Source: Turbatrix aceti (Eukaryota; Nematoda; Chromadorea; Rhabditida; Panagrolaimidae). From it: a stretch of DNA of 64,000 nucleotides. The DNA is taken from the NCBI GenBank assembly GCA_963969345.1, contig OZ017767.1:9613547-9677546 (forward strand), given 5' to 3'. Below the pieces are notes generated by a model. That model saw only the letters and a program-made list of their open reading frames with translations, was not told where the DNA came from and ran no database searches. Position 1 is the stretch's first letter; every line of letters begins with the position of its first letter. Made by a program: the position numbers and the translations under genes. Below are positions 46,701-56,683 of the stretch, piece by piece.

Positions 46701-49700
46701 TGCGCACTCACATCAACTGACTCCACCCCTCTTCTTTTTTTTTTCTGACTGGCTGTTAAACATCCATGTCAGAAGTGACTCGAAACTTTTTACTGCTTGA
46801 CTTTGTGCTGCTCCGCCATCAGATCCATCGGAGTCATCTGACTGCTTCTGTGGATGCTGTGGTCGTTGTTGCTGTGGTTGTTGGCTCAATTTTCTCTCTG
46901 GACGTGAAGTAAAGTCAAGTCAAGGAAAAAATTTTTTTTATTGTTACTATATTTTGTATTCACACCTTTTGTTCATTCCCAAGGCACATACACAGACACA
47001 AAAAGCTTCAACACGCGTGCATGCAGAGAGGAGACGCTTCCATAATTCTACCTTCTGGGAAACTTCTTCTTCTTCTTCGTCGGAGTCGTCGGCGACCCTA
47101 ACTGCCGGGTTTATTTGTTGTTGCGTGCCACCACGCTGCTAGCATACCCTGCCGTTCTATAGCATAGCTCAACTGTGCATTCATTCATTGTTTTGTTTTC
47201 CAAAGGTGTTACCGGACTGGTTACTTTTTTTATTCAACAACCAACAACACGAAAAAAAACTTTTATTGGCTAGTCAATATTTTTTTGTCCCAATTTATTT
47301 TTCTAATTTCTAATATTATATTTACTTTTTATTCATATTGTACTGTACACCACCCCTGCTCCTGGCACGCACGTATGCTAGGATCAGAAAATGCGCCGTA
47401 ACGCACTTTGGCTTGGCGGTCGGTCACCATATCTTGCTTCGAGTGATACTGTTGCCGGTGGTGCGTTATCGTCATCGACTTATTGGCGACATCAAAATCG
47501 AAATCGAAGTCTGTAATTTTTTGGATACTTTACATAATTTAAAAAAAATTTTAAGGTGTTAAAAAAATATTGAAAATACAAAAAAATGTGTGTTCTTTAA
47601 TTCTTATCACTTTACAACTGTTTGTTTACTCCTTTTTTTGTCTGGCCGATACAGATGAATGCGTGAGCCCTCCATCCACCCCCCCCCCTCAGTGATGTGT
47701 GAGTGTGAGTGAGATGCCGTCGTCCTGGCTGGCTGCTGTGCTGTCTGATTGCCTATCAGAGAAGTTGGTGTTTGGAGGTTAAAAAAAAGATGAACGAACA
47801 AACGAACGAACACCCGTCGTGACAAAGAAAAAGAGATGATGGGAAATGTCGCAAGCTTGAATACATACATACCAGAGAGCGAGTGTGTGAATGAATAGAT
47901 CATTTTTTAATAGAAGTTTAATTGACCGGAATGATTTCGTAATTCACCCAGTCAGCTGTGAAAACTTTTAAAATAATTGAAAACATTTTTTTGTATCAAA
48001 AACATTTACATCAACATCAAAAAATTTCAAATTTTTTCTCGATAAAATTATTTTTTTTCAATTCCTATTTTTCATTCACCAGTCATTACCATTTTTGGTC
48101 CTAACTAACTCAGTCTCGACCGCGTCACATTTCTTTTTTTCTTCTTTTTTTACGAAATTTGATTCTTAAAAAAATCTTTAAAGAAGCAAATGAGCCTATT
48201 TATTGTCGCAGCCAAGTCGCATCCGGTTCAGTTCCTTACTTGCTTGCTTTTGCTTGCCGCTTTTTTTCATCTAATGATGACTGTTTTTACGCCTCGCACT
48301 ATATACATCCATGACCGTTACAACTCGTCGGTAAGGGCATGGAAAAAAAACAACAGAAAACAGGGGGTTTTTATCGTAAAACATTCATGAGCGCAGCTCA
48401 GGCGCGAAAAACGAAGCATAGACTCTGGTAATGAAGATAAAAATATCGTTTCAAATATCAGACGATAAGTTTTGCAGGCAGACAAAGTTTGATATTTCGA
48501 GTTTACAAAAATCCGAAAAAAATTGAGATTGTTTTCGATGTTGAATTTATTTGAATTTCGTTTTCGATTTTTTTTTGTGTTGAAAACAATTTTTTGAATT
48601 TAATTGAATAATTGATAACAGAATTTTGTTTTTAAACTGCAACCGGCTCTATAATGTGTTTTTTAAACAAAAAAATGTGTTTTCCGTTTTTTTATAATTA
48701 ACCGAAAATTTTTTTTCGATTTTTGAAATTCATAGCAATTTGTTCGAAAAAAAAATAAATATTCAGCAACAAAAAATTCAAAAACGATCAGAATTTCACG
48801 CACAGACTGAGCAAACAGGAATTAAAAACCAAGACATAGCTGTCAAAAACTTTTGTCTGAAACAGTCCAGTTTCTGTCAGAAAACTTTTGCAGACGTGAA
48901 AGAAGTCTGACATTCATTAGCCTCAACTAAACACACACATATCTTTTCTATTTTCTTTTCCACAGAAAAAATAAATTTAAACTCAAACTTGCGAGGGACA
49001 TGATTGACACGTTTACCTTTGACATTCTCATTCATCTGTAGATCGCCGATTTTTGCGATTCACTGAAAAATTTATTTACTAACTAAAAAATATTTTTTCG
49101 GTGTCTTCTAATTTTTATTCTATTTAAATACTTCATAAAAAAGAAGAGTCACCTCACCGATTACTGATTTACTTTTGTCTGAACTTGTCTGAATGTTCGG
49201 CAATTATCGAAGCAGATATTACGGGGGTAAGGCGATAGTCGTGGGATAGCTCGGTGTGTGGGGTGTCCAGAAATTGGCAGGGGCCCTGAAATTGCGTAGG
49301 AGCTCTTTCATGTGTGTGACTATTGTTTTGGCAGCCAAAAGAGAGTTAGAATAACCAATAAAAAGGGATAGAATTTGTTTGTACTTATTTGAATGAGAAT
49401 TTTTGCAGGAAAAACACAAAATGACAAATTGGGGATCTCTGCATTTAAAATGAAGTTTTTTTGCATACAAATAAATTCACTTATTTGTTTAACATTGAAA
49501 AAAATGTAAGAACAAATTTTTTTTTTAAATTAAAATTTAGATAAAAAAAAATTAAATTTGAATTTAAAAAACCTAAATTTGAAAACATAAGAAAAATTTA
49601 AATTTTGTATATTTTATACAAATTATCAAGTATTTTTATGCATTAAAAAAACAACCTGCTTTTCTTTATTTAAAATTTTTTTTTCAAATTATGAAAGCTA

Positions 49701-49770
49701 AAAAAAATTTTTAATTAAAAAAAATAAAAATTTATTCTATAAAATTAAAATCATTACCCCGTTATTTTAG
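40734..49770. other. Gene-poor region 2, upstream of the innexin
   Basis: About 9 kb with no recognisable gene. It is AT-rich with islands of higher GC: 41880-42120 (ending in a TATA-like TATATTTATAAAG at 42105), 43980-44120, 46540-46720 (ACGGCAACGGCAACGGCAACG), 47640-47760 and 48180-48330. The region may be the regulatory domain of the innexin or hold unseen 5' UTR exons of it. Short open frames inside have no domain and simple sequence composition. Confidence 0.4.
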
Positions 49771-49823
49771 GACACGGTCGAGACTCGCACTACCATCAGG
49801 CGGCCGTCCTCGAAGTTGGAACC

Positions 49824-52372
49824 ATGGTGCTCCAAAACATGTTTAGTGCTCTCTCATTTCTGCACTACCGCAAAGATGACGACTTTGTGGATCGGTTGTC
49901 ATACTTTTACACGTCATCATTTTTGATCATGATGGCAGTATTGGTGTCTTTCAAACAATTTGGTGGACGTCCTCTCGAATGCTGGGTACCCGCACAGTTT
50001 ACGGCATCCTGGGAAGCGTATGCGGAGATGTTTTGCTGGGCGCAGAACACGTACTGGGTCCCTATCGAGCAGGACATCCCCGTAGACATCGCCGAACGCG
50101 AGTACCGTCAGATAAGTTACTACCAATGGGTGCCTTTTTTTCTCCTCCTCCAAGCCTTTCTCTACTACATCCCCTGCCTCATGTGGCGTCTCATGTCTGA
50201 CAAGTCAGGCATCAGACTCAACGATATCGTACAGATGGCAACGGAAAAAGAAAATATAGAACCGGAATACCGGATGAGAACCATAGAATCGCTCTCCAGG
50301 CATATTGAATCTGCTTTGAGGTATCAGCATACTGCCACGTCACGCACACAATATACTCTTCATCGGGTTTTCAAGTGCTTTAATTTGAGGTATTATGAAA
50401 GCTATGTTACTGGGCTCTATCTCGTGAGTTTTTTTCAAAAACATTTCATAAAAAAACATAAAAAAAATGTTTCAAAAAATTTTGGATACCACTTACACCA
50501 ACTCAAAAAAACTAATTTTTGATTAAAAAAATTTTGACTACCACCTACACCAAATCTTTCGATCGCGAAACTTGTTTTAAAAGTTTGCTACTATGTATGT
50601 ATGATACAACGAATCCTAACAAAAATTTTGAAAAAAATTGGCTACCACCTGCATCAAATTTAAAGTTATTTTTCGAAAAAACATTGTGCTACCACCTGCA
50701 CTCACTGAATACAAAAATCGTGATTGTTTGAAAACGAATTTGGTTACCACCTGCACCAAATCCTAAAAAAAATGTGTTTTTAGGCCACCAAAATTCTCTA
50801 CGTTGGCAACGTCCTCACAAACCTTCTGCTAGTCAATAAATTTCTCGAAACAGACGAGTATAGTGTATACGGATTTGGTGTGCTTCGAGACCTCCTGGTT
50901 GGTCGGTCATGGATGGAGTCCGGAAATTTTCCACGGGTAACACTATGCGATTTTGAAGTTCGCGTACTTGGAAACAATCAGCGACACAGCGTACAGTGCG
51001 TACTGGTTATCAATATATTCAACGAGGTACGGTTCAAGGAAAAAGAATTGTTTAAAAAAAATTTTGGACGTGAAAAAGATGTTCTTATTTTTTTAGAAAA
51101 TTTTTATTCTCGTTTGGCTATGGTTCTCCATTCTATTTGTTGTCGCTACCTTTGATGCATTTTACTGGTTCTCAATTTCTCTCTTTCACCGCGATAGATT
51201 TCGATTTGTTCTCCGTCATCTTGAGCTCACCAATGATCCGGATAAACCTGAGCTATTTCGCAAGGAAAAGCGAAAACAGGTTGAACACTTTCTACGGACG
51301 TATCTCAAGGTATCATTCGAATTAAGCTTGGATCGATTGAACAAAAAAAACATTTTTTAGGTGGATGGAGTTCTAATTTTACGCATGGTAGCTCTTCACG
51401 CGGGTGTTATGTACTGTACTGAGATTACGGATGCCTTGTGGAGGCGGTACCTTTCACAGCATCCTGAGAATCTTATTGATGAAGATTCTAGTCTTATTCA
51501 GTTTGCTAGGTTTGTTTTTTTGGTATTTTTTAGAAATTGGTATGAAAAAACTTTTTTCAAACGTTCACAATTTTTTAAAAACTTTTTTTTTTAAAACTTT
51601 GTACAAAAAAACTTTTTTTTAAATTATACATAAGTTTTTTTGAATATTTGTACGAAACTTTTTTTTTCAAAAATACAATCCAAAATTTTTTTTGGAAAAT
51701 GTTGGCCAAAATTTTATGTAAATATTTTCAAATAATATTGTTCAAAAATTTTTTGTAACATTTTGTACAAAACCTAATATTTTTTTGGCCAAATTGCAAT
51801 TTTAGAAAATTTTGTAATCCAAAATTTTAATTAATAAATTTTTTTTATAAAAAAAATGAATTTTTTCTAGATCCCAAAGCATCCGTCGAACGCGTCGCCA
51901 ATCAGGTGACATCCCCGGCTCCGGTCCGGGCAGTCTTCAGCCCAACCACAACGGCCACCAACGATTTTCCCGCTTTCTCGCTCACACCACGGGTAGCTTT
52001 CGCCTGCATCGAGGAGGCCGAACCTCTTCTTCCCGCTCCCTGACCAAGGGCATCACATCCGGGCCCGCCGCCGGTCCTAGCGCGTCTGCGACTGCTGCCG
52101 GTAGCGGTGACGGTGCATCGAGTCGTTCGCAGTCTCCCGGCGACTCTCATCACTCCAGTCACGCTCTTCCCGGTCCTACCGTAATCCACATCACGCCATC
52201 GAGTCGTCCGGTCTCACGAGCCGGACACGGCTCGACCGATTCCATACCACCGCCCAGCCCGACGACCGAAACGTCGTGTGTCTTCCAGAGAGGGTCATCG
52301 GGTAGACCCGTCGCTGCACGGGCACATCAGACGACTTCGGGGTCGACTACTGACCTTCCCGTGCTTCTGTGA
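49824..52372 (+). CDS. Innexin (gap-junction channel subunit) with long C-terminal tail
   Basis: Exons 49824-50423, 50784-51026, 51097-51309, 51361-51509 and 51871-52372 give about 568 aa. TM1 is [20 protein letters not shown]. Extracellular loop 1 has its Cys pair ([17 protein letters not shown]). TM2 begins with the innexin signature [16 protein letters not shown]3 spans the exon 1/2 junction, loop 2 has its Cys pair ([17 protein letters not shown]), and TM4 is [22 protein letters not shown]. The family forms intercellular channels and hemichannels. The tail after about residue 400 is 166 residues of Ser/Pro/Gly/Thr-rich sequence encoded by one GC-rich exon. The first exon is open for 53 bases upstream of the ATG, up to an acceptor at 49770, so an upstream coding or UTR exon is possible. 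AATAAA is at 52653-52658. Confidence 0.95.
50484..50770 (+). repeat. CTACCACCTGCACCAAAT repeat in innexin intron 1
   Basis: Five degenerate copies of CTACCACCTGCACCAAAT (near 50487, 50539, 50643, 50690 and 50745), 47 to 105 bases apart and separated by poly-A/T. Three of them contain the E-box CACCTG. It occupies most of the 360-base intron. Confidence 0.7.
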
Positions 52373-52825
52373 TCCATGACCCCGCTCCCAAAAAAAAGAG
52401 ACCACACGCCGTGCACTGCCGAATTTATTTTTGGAACGAACAGAAACACAAAATGACGTCCTACGGGTTCATAGACAGTGTCGATCTCGGTTTATTTTTT
52501 CTACTTTGTTTATTTTTTTGCTGACTTATCGCTCAATCAATGGACAAGGCAAAGATACACGAAAATGCCAGAAAATGCCTCGAACTCACATCAGGGCTAG
52601 TTCGACGTCAAAGCCAATAATACAAATTTTTTTTGTTTTTTTTTTGAAAGCCAATAAAGTTGATCAGACGTGTCGATTATGTTCCAGAACAAACATTTTT
52701 TCAGAAAAATGCACTAAAAATGTATTAAAAAAGAAAATTTAAAAAAATGTAAAATTCACAGTTTGCGCAGAAATTATCAATTTTTTACAACTCAAATTAA
52801 TAAAATTTTCTAAAAAAAATTATTT
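52373..52825. other. Innexin 3' UTR and spacer
   Basis: Contains AATAAA at 52653-52658. No further gene. Confidence 0.5.
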
Positions 52826-53130
52826 TTATTTATTTATTTCACCATTACTCAGTGGTTAGTTATCATTAGACCAGATGTTAGGAGGCACAAATGACGTCCA
52901 CGTAGGTGTAAATGTCTCGATTCGTTTTGGTCGCGATTTCTTCTTCCCATCGTCGCTGTGGTCTGTTTTTCGTCTTGTTGAACACCGAGTTGAGCGAATC
53001 GGCCCATCGTAAGGAAGGGTGTCCCACGGGTCGTTTTCCTTGTGGTATCCACAAGGTCAGTCGTCGGGCCCATCTGTTTTCGTCTGCCTCCAGGAGCTTT
53101 CGCGCGTATGTCCATTTTCGGCGAAAAAAA
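52826..53130 (-). mobile_element. 5'-truncated LINE, C-terminal end of the reverse-transcriptase ORF
   Basis: On the minus strand, 53125-52877 translates without a stop to a roughly 78-residue end of a LINE polyprotein. Key parts are KWTYARKLLEADENRWARR, then PVGHPSLRWADSL and PQRRWEEEIATKTNRD, followed by TAA. The R-x-x-G-H/R-P-x-x-R-W-x-D pattern is common at the C-terminus of non-LTR retrotransposon reverse transcriptases. A short 3' UTR with TGATAACTAACCACTGAG and AATAAATAAATAA follows. On the 5' side the fragment ends at a run of about 22 T (minus strand). Truncated and inactive. Confidence 0.75.
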
Positions 53131-54987
53131 AAAAAAAAAAAAAATTATATATACATATAATATTTTGCCACGCAATAATATTTTTTTCTGTAAAAAAACA
53201 TGTTATTTCTAATTAAAAAAAAAGAAATTCTAAATGTTAAATTTTTGTGAACGAAATTTTACGTTACAGTTTTTATATTTTTGTTTTGAAAATAATACAT
53301 TTCTTTACATTCTATTTTTCAAAAACATTTTTTTCGTATTCATGGGTTTTTTTATAGCTAAATGCGAAAAATATTTGAGTTTATTCAGAACGACCGTTGA
53401 TTGTTTTCTGTCGCCCCTTATGAAAAAAAGCACTGAAAAATAAATAAAATTTCACAAAAGAAGAGTCACAAACAGGATGCACATCACCTGAACTGAGGTG
53501 AGGTAATCACGCGTGGTTCGCAACGTGCAGGTCTGTAGGCAGCTGATTTATCAACAAACAATCTGAAACATGGGATGCGCGCATTTTTTAGCAAAGTGCA
53601 TGCATGCACGTCTTTGATCCCCGCTGATGTAAATCCTCTAATCATGATTTTTTTTCATTATCGTCGCCCGTCGGTGATAAGACAATTGATTTCTCCCAGC
53701 GTACTCTATTCTCACGTCAATCAATTCTTCCCGGCATCGACCGATCGGTTGGTAATTTACAACTCCTACTTGTCCATTCTTTTCTACTTTTTTCTTGTAA
53801 GCGCCGCTGCATTTTTTTTTCAACAATGACAAGTCTGACGACAATCGAATCAGATACCCTAGATTTTTTATTCCTCCGTGTACACTATAAAACGCCTCTG
53901 CATTGACTGACTGACTGAGTGAGAGTTTGGATGAATCCGACACGAGTTCAGATTTGTACAATAAAACTCACCTCAACTGTCCTCCTTTTATCCTGCCCGT
54001 TTTTTACGTGTAGTGTATTATTCGGCGCACACGTTTGAAATTTTATACATACATCTACTGACATTTTGCATGGGGCTGTTGTTGGTGTATTGTGATGGAT
54101 GGATATATGTACGTTGATTTTTTATGTATAAACCCCCAAAACAAATCTAGTTTTGTTTTTGGTTGGGATTTGAAAATTGTAAAGAGTAACATTTTTGTGT
54201 CCGGTAGCCATTAAATAAGTTTGGCGCTCGTAACATTCGACGTATTTTGTATGTAAATCGGATGAATGTTTGTATTTTTTAATTTGTTAAAAAAGCGTTT
54301 TCTGATTGTCTCGAATTTGTGTTGTGAAAAAAAAGTGATGAATGTTTTTTCTGAATGACCAATTATGTATTTTTAATGCAATTTTTTTGAGTAATGTGAG
54401 TACACTGTTATTGAATTTTTGTCAAGTTGTTTTTGAACTATGAATTTTTATTGATCTAAATTTTGCTAAACTGGTATTTTTTTATTTGTTTTATTTCTCT
54501 AAGGGGAAAAAAATTCTGTGCAATTTTCAACCCAATTATACTTTTAATTTGTCAAGTTTCCCTTTTTTTAATTGTCATTTGTGTTTCCTACCCCAAGTCA
54601 GCTACAGTTTTTTACCGGTACTTTTTATTCGTACTGATTGCCATCAGTTTCAAGGTCGTATTCACAAAAATTGACAGTCACACCATTTCCTGTCCGTTGA
54701 ATGAATAATTTATTTACATTTTTTGTTCATGATAATCCCTTCTGGTACCAGGTTGGACAACGTCCAGTTTTATTATTTTTTTCGGGCTTTTGTCGGAAAT
54801 TGCGAGAATAAAACACTTTTAACGTTTTTTTTCATTTGTTTGGATTCAATAGAGTTGACCCCGCCCCTTTTATATTTATTTTTTTAAATTTGTTTACGAC
54901 TGAAAATTTTTTTGAAATAAAAAAAATGGAATCGCGTTGACAATTGTTGATTGTCGATTGGGCGTTGGCCTGGGAAAAAACTTTGTT
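53131..54987. other. Gene-poor region 3
   Basis: AT-rich. No gene, no clear repeat. Slightly GC-richer between 53460 and 53980. Confidence 0.4.
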
Positions 54988-55251
54988 AAACTATTATATT
55001 TATTTGCCTACCGTAAATTTGTTAGAATTGATGATTCAACAGATTTCAAGATTTATTTTTGTCAAAAGCAATGTTTCGTGCAATCTCGATACTCATCACT
55101 GTCTCTTTTATTTTGTAATGAGTAATTATGCACGAGTAAGAGTAATAAAGTAAAGTAAAGTAAAGTAAACTATTATATTTATTTGCCTACCGTAAATTTG
55201 TTAAAATTTGATGATTCAACAGATTTCAAGATTTATTTTTGTCAAAAGCAA
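54988..55251 (+). repeat. 85-base direct repeat flanking a 95-base insertion
   Basis: 54988-55071 and 55167-55251 are about 84-85 bases each and nearly identical (two differences near GTTAGAATTG / GTTAAAATTTG). Between them is a 95-base segment that ends in AATAAA followed by (GTAAA)4. The layout is that of a retroposed sequence with a long target-site duplication. The second copy ends exactly where the foldback element at 55252 begins. Confidence 0.8.
55072..55166 (+). mobile_element. 95-base retroposed insertion with (GTAAA)n tail
   Basis: The segment contains TTATGCACGAGTAAGAGTAATAAAG, shared with 26802-26825, and finishes with four GTAAA units. The size suggests a severely 5'-truncated LINE or a SINE tail. 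Its flanks are the 85-base direct repeats. No coding capacity. Confidence 0.6.
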
Positions 55252-56683
55252 CACTACGCGTCAATAGGTCTCGACGCGAAAATTTTTTGAGTTTTTATAA
55301 AGTGTTGTGTATTCGTCGGCATTTTTCACATGTTCATGCATTCTCATTCGTTTTGGCACTTTTCAATGTTATTAGGCTAAGACTGAGCTAACTAACCGTC
55401 CCTGGGCTGAGTTGATAAGTTATCGGAGAAATATGCTAGAAGGCGCTAAAGTTGCCTATTTTGAAAACGCATTTCAGGTTTTTTCTCCATACCTGTAGTG
55501 TACAGATGAATTCTGGGGCTGATACCGAGTTGCCCATACCTATAGCTCGGAGGCCCACCCAACTTTACCCCAGTCGGCGATTATTAGTTTTCGAGTTATT
55601 CACGATTTTATATTCAGTGCTTTCAGATGCTCCCTTCGGTTTGGTCGAGGGAAGTCCAATATGCACGATTTCACTTTTTTGAGGTATATCGACCCCAAGG
55701 ATGTCAAAAAACAAAAAATAAAACGGCTATCGTAACGCAGAAGCTCAATACAGGCTGTGATACGGTCCTTCAAAACTAGCTGAAAACAAGGAGAGGACGG
55801 GGAACATTAGTGCGCGCGTAGTGTTCCCCTCTCTTCGAGAGGTGCAAACCGTGTCATCCGGAGTTGGGCAGAATGCTCGTCGAATTACGCGAAGTTGGTT
55901 TATTCAAAACGTTAACAATCACCGTGAACAGAAAAATTGGAAAAAGATACGAAAGAAGCTAGTCTGCAACAATATATAGCCGAGCCGACGATCGTCGCGA
56001 TCGCCGCCTCGTCCCCCCCTCTGTGGGGGGAACGGAAGTGTCTCGGGGGGCCGACAAGCCGTCGGCGCCCCCACTTTCCCGGCGTCGCTGGGCCGCGCGC
56101 CGATCTTATCGTGGCGTTAGCCACGACATCGTATCGCGGCTAGGGCGCTAGCCACGACAAACCGCGTATATTTTGGTGATTTTTTATTGAGCTTCTGCGT
56201 TACGATAGCCGTTTTATTTTTTGTTTTTTGACATCCTTGAGGTCGATATACCTCAGAAAAGTGAAATCGTGCATATTTGACTTCCCTCGACCAAACCGAA
56301 GCGAGCACCTGAAAGCACTGAATATAAAATCGTGAATAACTCGAAAACTAATAGTCGCCGACCTAGGTAAAGTTGGGTGGGCCTCCAAGCTATAGGTATG
56401 GGCAACTCAGTATCAGCCCCAGAATTCATCTGTACACAACAGGTATGGAGAAAAAACCTGAAATGCGTTTTCAAAATAGGCAACTTTAGCGCCTTCTAGC
56501 ATATTTCTCCGATAATTTATCAACTCAGCCCAAGGACGATTAGTTAGCTCAGTCTTAGCCTGATTACACTGAAAAGTGCCAAAACGAACGAGAATGCATG
56601 AACATGTGAAAAATGCCGACGAATACACAACACTTTATAAAAACTCAAAAAATTTTCGCGTCGAGACCTATTGACGCGTAGTG
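55252..56683. mobile_element. Foldback transposon with 499-base arms and GC-rich loop
   Basis: 55252-55750 and 56185-56683 are inverted copies of equal length (499 bases), with only scattered differences. The termini are CACTACGCGTCAATAGGTC and its complement. The loop of 434 bases is far more GC-rich than anything else nearby. Ends of the CACTA type suggest the CACTA/EnSpm superfamily, but the flanking trinucleotides (CAA left, GTG right) do not match, so no target duplication supports that. No transposase frame in the arms. Confidence 0.87.
55751..56184. other. GC-rich loop of the foldback element
   Basis: 434 bases between the arms. It includes a TATA-like CAACAATATATAGCC near 55968, palindromic CGACGATCGTCGCGATCG near 55985, runs of C and G around 56015-56050 and the repeat GCGTTAGCCACGAC / GCGCTAGCCACGAC (56113, 56146). 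It may be a captured foreign segment, for example part of an LTR; no protein recognised. Confidence 0.45.

Noticed and set aside
48190..48390. 66-codon frame with a hydrophobic N-terminus
   Set aside because: Resembles a signal anchor, but there is no splice support or homology and it lies in simple-sequence surroundings.
49824..50423. Bestrophin-like chloride channel
   Set aside because: First impression from the hydrophobic pattern; the YYQWVPFF signature and the Cys pairs in both loops show an innexin.
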